From: Pteria penguin
Taxonomy: Eukaryota; Mollusca; Bivalvia; Pterioida; Pteriidae
Assembly: GCA_035048485.1 (NCBI GenBank)
Contig: CM068582.1
Span: forward strand, 17,921,269 to 17,985,268
Direction of reading: 5' to 3'
DNA length: 64,000 nucleotides
A program made the position numbers and the translations under genes. The notes beneath the pieces are model-generated. The model was not told the origin of the DNA. It made no database searches and saw only the letters and a program-made list of their open reading frames with translations. This document shows positions 61,001-64,000 of the stretch, in pieces; within the stretch, counting starts at the first letter, position 1; every line of letters starts with the position of its first letter.

Positions 61001-64000
61001 CAATGCCCACAGCCATTGAGGATTCCTGGGCAGAATGGACATTGAAAAAGATCAAATAATAAAAGTAGGAGGGTGATATAATAAACAAAAAGCAAAGGAA
61101 ATTACTAAGTATTTCTGTAAGGAAACACTGCTGTATCTAGCTGAATTGAAAGATCAGGAAAATGGGGATGACCCTGTCAATATTATGCAATTGCCCATAT
61201 AGTATAATGAAAATACAAGAATTGGAAGTTCATAAGTCTCTTTAATACAGATCTTGGTATAAAAAGGGAATTCTTAACATTTGTGAATTTTTAAAATGAC
61301 AATATTTATAAACGATTTAAAATCATAATCAATATTCAATGTCTGTTCACGGTTGTTGGAGGTATCAAAACAGCAGTTTTATCACAATTTCCTTTCCTAA
61401 AGCACAACCACCATCCATATAAAGAAATGGGCTCAAAAGACCACTGTCAATAGCAATCCTTTGTAAAGATAAAAGGATCTACATATATAAATGACTCATT
61501 TTTGAACTCCTTCATGTCAATTTTTGTAACTCCTAATTCTGAATCAAAATGGGAACATACATTAATGCAATAAAATATGTCACAGAAAGAAACTGACCAC
61601 AATATTTTTAAATAACTCTGCAGACACTAAACTCATACAGTTCCAAGATAGAAATGTTCAGCAAATTATTGCCACAAATAAGCTTCTGTTTAAATTTAAA
61701 GTTATAAATAATTTTAACCATTCATTTTGCAATAATGAACAAAAATCTGTTTTACACCTAGTCTATCGATGTCATACAGTTTTAATGTATGGAACCAAGT
61801 TACTGAATTGGTCTATAGTAATAGAAATTGCACACTTAAACTTTCAGCAAACAATATATTATATCCTCTAACTAGATACGAGAACTTAACAATATATCTC
61901 TGTAATGTATTGATAAACTTCTCTACTTTGTCTGAGTAACCTGTAATAAATTTATTATGTGTTTATTTATCCTTTATCTTCTTATGAATGGTGACCAATT
62001 TCTCATGTAGGATATGACCTGTTTGTGACATGGGTGTGTACTTGTGTCATAATATATACCATAGTAATCTTATATGTAGTTGTGTCGATATATGTCTAAA
62101 TATGTATGTATGGTATTAATATAATACCTCAAAATGACAATGATAATGCAAAAAAAGTAAACTAGTAATTTTGTACATGTATATATAAATGAATATTTAG
62201 CTCATATAGTTATGATGCAACTGAGTAATATGTATCTATGTATGTGTATCTGTTAATGTCTGTATGCTTGTGTTGTTATTGATTCAATAAAAAAAATTAC
62301 ATTATTAAACATGTCACTTGATATTTCAAGACACATGATTTTTGCAAGTTTGGTTCTTGTCTAATGACATTAGTAGTATTATATAATTATATTATTCATA
62401 CTGTATCAAATAATATTCTATCTACTAAGTACTAATATGGTAATTATGAACCGTGATTACTGTGCTTTGGTTTGTTACATTATCAAAGTTCCATCATTTC
62501 CTCTGCTCACCTGAATCAATTCCCCATCACTAGTCAAGCCAGATGCTGCAATAGTTTGGATATCAGAAGAAGAATCAAGCTGTGATAGACTCTGTATAGA
62601 GGTTGCTTCTATATCAAGCACTGGTTCATCATCTTTACCTGTGAAAAGAAACAAATGTGACATCAACAATCCATTACACAAACATGTGCCTCCTATAGGG
62701 AAGACAAGAACACAGACGCATGGCAGACAAATCCATTCCTATTGGTGGCAATTATTTCCAGGTGACTTATCTAATAAGTATTTTATCCACTTAATGTTAA
62801 AGTAACATCATTTAACGAAAATGACACATTTTACAAAATATTCTTTAGAGTACAATGCATCATGACCTTAAACAGAATTTGAATAGAGTGTGCTAACTAT
62901 TTGTACACTCAAATTTATCAAATTTTGTGCATTGATACTCATAACCATTATGTACATTTTGATTGCTATGATACTTGTAAAATTATAAAGAATGTGACAA
63001 ATTCTGGTATTGGATCAGATAACTCAAAGTTGAGAGTGTTTGTCCTGAAAGTGGAAAGTTCTGGATTTGATTCCCAAATCTGACCATAATTTTTCATCCT
63101 GCTTATGGAGAGTGACTTTCAAAGGACGGAGAACCATGGTTGATTTCTCTCTTAGTTTTCCAGGTTTGGAAACTCCTGGCAGGGGGAAGTGATGGACTTT
63201 GGTATCAAAACAGATAGTTCAATTGTGAGACTGAGAGTATCTGCCCAAAAAACAAAAGGTCCCGGGTAAGATTTTTTACTCTGCCTGTTTAAAGTACATG
63301 TATTCTTTTTGTACATTTCTGAATCCATAACTGTAGTATACCAAATATATCTATAGTCAATAATGAAAGTTTAATACCAGTGTCCATTTACTAGGTACAC
63401 AGCAAAACACTTACCATGTTGACAAAATATTAAGCACTTTGGATACACAAAGAATTGAGAATCTATGCCATGGTAGTCCCTGATATCAGTCTTCATGATC
63501 TTGTCATCAGTACATACAATATGATACACAAAGAATCACTGAGCACTTACCTGCCGCTATAATACACAAACAATCACTAAGCACTTACCTGCTGCTATGA
63601 TACACAAAGAATCACTGAGCACTTACCTGCCGTTATGATACAAAAACAATCACTGAGCACTTACCTGCCGCTATGATACACAAAGAATCACTGAGCACTT
63701 ACCTGCCGTTATGATACACAAAGAATCACTGAGCACTTACCTGCCACTATGATACACAAAGAATCACTGAGCACTTACCTGCCACTATGATACACAAAGA
63801 ATCACTGAGCACTTACCTGCTGTTATGATACACAAACAATCACTGAGCACTTACCTGCTGTTATGATACACAAACAATCACTGAGCACTTACCTGCCGCT
63901 ATGATACACAAAGAATCACTGAGCACTTACCTGCCGTTATGATACACAAACAATCACTGAGCACTTACCTGCCGTTATGGATGTTTCATCACTGCTCACA
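39994..64000 (-). CDS. CTCF-family ten-zinc-finger protein (N-terminus off the right edge)
   Basis: Eleven exons with compatible phases give 733 codons plus a stop. A long acidic/Gln-rich N-terminal region (repeated short motifs such as QLVAVQN, QTIQ) precedes ten C2H2 fingers and a Gln/Glu-rich C-terminus ending VVPVSFQI. Fingers 3-7 nearly copy vertebrate CTCF: TSGELVRH.RYKHT.EKP, CDYASVE.SKLKRH.RSHTGE, YAS.DTYKLKRH and GEKPYEC.IC.ARFTQS. Finger 10 carries CTCF's TFRQKQLL. CTCF binds DNA sequence-specifically through these fingers and organises chromatin in the nucleus; I infer a related role. Finger 11 of CTCF/CTCFL is not present between exons 49205 and 47236. Fingers 1, 2, 8 and 9 are diverged, so this may be the species' CTCF or a divergent paralogue; I therefore give no symbol. 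The introns are rich in repeats. Confidence 0.88.
40180..40335. repeat. 24-bp minisatellite, ~6 copies
   Basis: Unit GAAGCATATTTCAGGTGGGT plus ATGT, with small variants. It lies in the last intron, about 120 bases from the last exon's acceptor. Confidence 0.85.
40615..41109. repeat. Bivalve-type dispersed repeat (left part, split by a SINE)
   Basis: Opens with the hairpin CTCCCCGAAA...TTTCTGGGGAG, then three ~130-bp tandem units with 'catcagaatttgatcatactt.accaaaa', 'aaggtcaaggtcac' and 'ttattaactatgactttaaata'. It appears to resume after the SINE to about 41640 ('ggggagcatccatcag'). Confidence 0.7.
41123..41379 (+). mobile_element. tRNA-derived SINE with perfect 13-bp target duplication
   Basis: The head has an A-box-like GCGCAGTTGGTATCACGCTC and B box GGTTCGATTCC. 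A body block reads 'tggtacttcggtttcctccca' and the tail 'ttacataagttgttaac...aataaataaag' then a T run. AAGCTAACTCATT flanks both sides (41110-41122 and 41380-41392), showing target-primed insertion into the surrounding dispersed repeat. Different SINE family from 24412/43951. Confidence 0.9.
41665..41790. repeat. 33-bp minisatellite, ~4 copies
   Basis: Unit CAGGAGGCAGGTTGGTCCAG then TATTACTGTAGGT, with variants. Confidence 0.85.
42280..42870. repeat. Dispersed repeat with three ~180-bp tandem units
   Basis: Recurring phrases: 'gaccttg.tgaaatgacctt.tgtgacattt', 'ctatccaaaggaa.atttgtgtgaa' and 'tctgatgaatgg'. It ends 'tgtacagacagaaagacacaaa', like other elements of this style here. Confidence 0.65.
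43051..43153 (-). CDS. CTCF-like gene, exon before last
   Basis: 34 codons plus one nt: SRNEGSQVSLETDSEHSTEG then VKEDQDLTQEHTNN. Acceptor TTTTCAG, donor AATG|GTACAT. Acidic, low-complexity C-terminal tail. Confidence 0.75.
43465..43645. repeat. 37-bp minisatellite, ~5 copies
   Basis: Unit TTATCAACTACAGCAAACAC then ATGACCTTAGTCATAAG. It lies in the intron between the exons at 43153 and 43685. Confidence 0.85.
43685..43798 (-). CDS. CTCF-like gene, C-terminal region exon
   Basis: 38 codons, phase 0/0: EAAQTLNPAVVNVNKKTEQT then FTVTSSGLEVNSQENNQE. Acceptor GAACAG, donor GAG|GTAATC. Confidence 0.78.
43951..44225 (+). mobile_element. tRNA-derived SINE, copy 2
   Basis: Same family as 24412-24666, in plus orientation. 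Perfect B box GGTTCGAGTCC, A box TGGCCTAATGGTATCGCGCT, body 'catgccggtgttctgtctttcggat', tail 'gtgacgttaaacaaaaatcaatcaat'. Has an extra ~12-bp insert ('ccattgcaaaga') relative to copy 1. The cleaner of the two copies, so probably younger. Confidence 0.9.
44737..44831. repeat. 95-bp near-perfect hairpin, ~40-bp arms
   Basis: The left arm starts ATAACAACTACCTAGC and ends TCCAGTAATTCC; the right arm is its complement with about five differences. The loop is ~15 bases ('acaaggggaacaagg'). It is intronic. Could be a palindromic MITE or a structured RNA. Confidence 0.8.
44980..45415. repeat. Dispersed repeat with 'gggtgcatgatatgcccgc' start
   Basis: Contains two copies of 'catcaaaagttttgttccc.ctttagttaaggaggagaagccc', a GGAC microsatellite (45340-45362), and ends 'gcagtatagcataatacgtccac...gcgggcatat', complementary to its start (atatgcccgc). 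Confidence 0.7.
45416..47004 (-). other. Intron of the CTCF-like gene
   Basis: AT-rich. At about 46040-46185 there is a diverged SINE scrap in minus orientation ('tctgcctgatgta', 'caaattttgacc'). Otherwise nothing recognised. Confidence 0.55.
47005..47236 (-). CDS. CTCF-like gene, exon after the fingers
   Basis: 77 codons after a split Arg: SKASMESMGNPLTAEQLLQG, then KVVIVHPDGRVEEVTGRLQT and QQQGLEEVMMKM. Acceptor TTACAG, donor GAA|GTATGA. This is where finger 11 would be expected in CTCF; no C2H2 pair is present. Confidence 0.85.
47237..49204 (-). other. Intron of the CTCF-like gene
   Basis: AT-rich. I looked here for a separate finger-11 exon and saw none. No repeats recognised. Confidence 0.6.
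49205..49325 (-). CDS. CTCF-like gene, finger 10 exon
   Basis: 39 codons with split ends. It completes the HTGEKP linker, then C-x2-C...H-x5-H finger 10 with GATFRQKQLLKRH, then MPDDEPVEPRIK. Acceptor GCAAG, donor AAAG|GTGAGA. Confidence 0.9.
49460..50095. repeat. Dispersed 'aaggtcaaggtcac'-type repeats
   Basis: Two adjoining elements, about 49460-49800 and 49800-50095, with 'caaggaatacacatgtgaaatatt.atgccct', 'gttatgatacaggttaaagtttttg' and 'agacaaacaaactgaca'. Non-coding. Confidence 0.65.
50757..51816 (-). CDS. CTCF-like gene, main exon with fingers 1-9
   Basis: 353 codons plus one nt. Residues 1-100 of the exon are acidic/polar (MNYVLIVSNQDGG, WEVVQDLIQEDGSVKRLIRY). Nine C2H2 fingers follow at about 28-residue spacing over residues 105-350. 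Linkers TGERP and TGEKP are canonical between fingers 4, 5 and 6. The acceptor is TTTTTCAG and the donor is ACAG|GTAAGA inside the final HTG linker. All Cys/His ligands of the nine fingers are present. Confidence 0.93.
51957..52034. repeat. 24-bp repeat, ~3.3 copies
   Basis: Unit TGCTGCCTGACACACACTGA then CAAA, perfect copies. Confidence 0.85.
52250..52490. repeat. Dispersed 'aaggtcaaggtca'-type repeat
   Basis: Contains 'ccagcaacaccaaagtccaaa', 'gtaaaggtcattgtcaaggtca' and 'tatgcccctaatct'. Same style as the element at 49800. Confidence 0.6.
52985..53815. repeat. 37-bp minisatellite, ~22 copies
   Basis: Unit CAGCCACCACAGGGTAGGTG then GAAAGTGGTCACTTMAG. The left copies are nearly identical and the right copies progressively diverge. 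Intronic, ending about 95 bases downstream of the exon at 53911. Confidence 0.92.
53911..54030 (-). CDS. CTCF-like gene, Gln-rich exon
   Basis: 40 codons, phase 0/0: VDPIEWNGAQLVAVRNSQDS then SQPQLVAVQNGSDQSGQQLQ. LVAV is repeated. The acceptor is GTTTAAG and the donor CAG|GTACAG. Confidence 0.82.
54050..54795. mobile_element. pogo/Tc1-like MITE filling an intron
   Basis: Termini CAGTTGATACTCGTTTTTTC and (complement of right) CAGTTGAAACTTGTTATGTT both continue to AAGTCG and are flanked by TA. The ~750-bp interior lacks a transposase frame. It occupies most of an 864-bp intron and ends 19 bases from the splice acceptor at 54031. The family call rests on TIR style and TA duplication. Confidence 0.75.
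54895..54954 (-). CDS. CTCF-like gene, 20-codon exon
   Basis: TDGTSVLTAVTDNPQFQTIQ, phase 0/0, acceptor TGTACAG, donor CAG|GTAAAT. Confidence 0.8.
55146..57050. mobile_element. Long non-autonomous element with four internal repeats
   Basis: Starts 'acaagaggcccaagtgggcctatatcgctcacctga' and ends 'aatagctcacttgagcctttggctctggtgagcta'; the ends are related in inverted orientation (CTCACC and GGTGAG, GGCCC / GAGCC hairpins). Inside, 'gacctacttttg.ctgtggtggcgccacctgtt' recurs near 55420, 55770, 56275 and 56775, each followed by 'tggacgaaaa.aacaaca'. No coding frame. The family is common in bivalves (recollection). Confidence 0.7.
56929..57000. repeat. GACGACGGAC-type short tandem repeat
   Basis: About nine 7-11-bp units near the right end of the element above. 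Confidence 0.9.
57151..57315 (-). CDS. CTCF-like gene, 55-codon exon
   Basis: IHVPSTSVDGSLGSDKIVFL then NEQSPIQLVESEVGQLTVNH and GAGGSAGIMGQMVQS, phase 0/0. Acceptor TTTTAG, donor AGT|GTAAGA. Confidence 0.8.
57316..58985 (-). other. Intron of the CTCF-like gene (left part of a 5.2-kb intron)
   Basis: AT-rich. No gene or repeat that I can name in this part; the MITEs, a dispersed repeat and the LINE relic to the right share the intron. Confidence 0.55.
58993..59215. mobile_element. MITE with 43-bp terminal inverted repeats
   Basis: Left arm 58993-59035 (GTGAGTTTTACTAAAGGTCG, then TAAGCCCAAATGTAGACGTA) matches the complement of 59173-59215 with about one mismatch. The interior is 137 bp. No obvious target duplication. 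Confidence 0.85.
59465..59685. mobile_element. Palindromic MITE, second copy of the 24.8-kb family
   Basis: Inverted words AAGAAACACTCAGTAGCCACAA and TTTGTGGATACTAAGTGTTTCTT, plus CACTTGATAAAGG and CCCTTTGGAGAG, which are complements of words in the copy at 24810-25011. Confidence 0.65.
59935..60362. repeat. Dispersed 'aaggtcatggtcaaggtcac' repeat, three ~120-bp units
   Basis: Units contain 'cacatg.caaatat.aaggccct', 'tcttacggttaaaaagtta' and 'gtcaaaggtcatggtcaaggtcac'. It ends in a GACAGACAGATGGACAGACA simple repeat. Confidence 0.75.
60363..62310 (+). pseudogene. Dead LINE retrotransposon fragment (reverse transcriptase)
   Basis: An 89-codon frame (60366-60635) encodes FEIEQGCRQKDPVSLYIFNH, a decayed form of the RT block with GCRQGDP. 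After a frame change the active-site motif appears as KYAEDIFIV, so YADD has become YAED. Further pieces resemble the 'WKxRxLTPxGRIxVVK' region seen in L1/Tx1-type elements (near 60890-60970). The relic ends near 62310 with AATAAAAAAAAT. It has stops and frameshifts throughout and lies antisense in an intron of the CTCF-like gene. Confidence 0.75.
62511..62638 (-). CDS. CTCF-like gene, 42-codon exon
   Basis: After a split Gly: KDDEPVLDIEATSIQSLSQL, then DSSSDIQTIAASGLTSDGEL and IQ. Acceptor TTCACAG, donor CAG|GTGAGC. Its phase-1 start fits the exon at the window edge. Confidence 0.85.
62639..63520 (-). other. Intron of the CTCF-like gene, left part
   Basis: AT-rich. tRNA-like, probably SINE-derived, remnants at about 63005-63090 (A-box-like AACTCAAAGTTGAGAGTG, B-box-like GGATTTGATTCC). 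Otherwise nothing recognised. Confidence 0.5.
63521..63978 (-). repeat. 38-bp minisatellite made of repeated 5' splice sites
   Basis: Exactly 38-bp units without indels. On the minus strand each reads GGCAG|GTAAGTGCTCAGTG, then about 20 more bases (ATTGTTTGTGTATCATAAC in many copies), and back to GGCAG. The authentic donor of the edge exon (exon end at 63969) is the first unit. Eleven further identical donor consensus sites follow, at exon-end-equivalent positions 63931, 63893, 63855, 63817, 63779, 63741, 63703, 63665, 63627, 63589 and 63551. Only positions outside the donor vary. Confidence 0.95.
63969..64000 (-). CDS. CTCF-like gene, exon cut by the right edge
   Basis: Thirty-two bases encoding VSSDETSITA plus the first base of a Gly, ending CAG|GTAAGT. 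It joins in phase to the exon at 62638. The upstream gene lies outside the window. Confidence 0.8.

Noticed and set aside
63521..63978. Possible CRISPR-like array
   Set aside because: Units are contiguous with no unique spacers and the locus is eukaryotic; it is a minisatellite.

Overview
The window is nuclear DNA from an animal, most likely a bivalve mollusc. It is AT-rich, its genes have many small exons with GT-AG introns, and its introns and intergenic DNA are full of tRNA-derived SINEs, palindromic MITEs and the 'aaggtcaaggtcac' / 'ctcccc...ggggag' dispersed repeats I associate with bivalve genomes. The mollusc assignment is inference. No bacterial, plasmid or organellar feature is visible.

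Layout, left to right. (1) 1-16,667 is a near-identical tandem array of five large units of 2.4-3.9 kb. Each unit holds three or four ~321-bp submonomers carrying paired TGACGTCA palindromes, and several unit junctions carry perfect hairpin modules. The array starts before the window. (2) 17,451-31,590, minus strand: ten exons (437 codons) of 5-oxoprolinase (OPLAH), covering only the N-terminal third of the enzyme. The remaining exons are not between the last exon and the array, so the array lies either in a giant intron or at a truncation point. Introns hold a 42-bp minisatellite, a 27-bp minisatellite with higher-order structure, MITEs, a SINE and an orphan exon-like ORF. (3) 32,506-34,962: the region upstream of OPLAH and of the divergent neighbour, with a MULE-like TIR element flanked by 9-bp target duplications. 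(4) 34,976-35,527, plus strand: an MPV17L2-like gene with a single coding exon. (5) 35.6-39.8 kb: intergenic dispersed repeats. (6) 39,994-64,000, minus strand: eleven exons (733 codons plus stop) of a CTCF-family zinc-finger gene whose N-terminus is off the right edge. It has ten C2H2 fingers, with fingers 3-7 very close to CTCF and no finger 11. Its introns contain a pogo-like MITE, a dead LINE, several minisatellites and, next to the window's rightmost exon, a 38-bp minisatellite that repeats that exon's own 5' splice site twelve times.

The three genes show no shared pathway: OPLAH belongs to glutathione (gamma-glutamyl) turnover, MPV17L2 to mitochondrial membrane and ribosome biology, and the CTCF-like gene to chromatin. 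OPLAH and MPV17L2 are head to head and MPV17L2 and the CTCF-like gene are tail to tail. Exon boundaries were chosen by hand from reading-frame phase, GT-AG sites and remembered human proteins; no alignment or transcript was available. The strongest leads are the splice-donor minisatellite at 63.5-64.0 kb and the hairpin-bearing, CRE-rich array at 1-16.7 kb.
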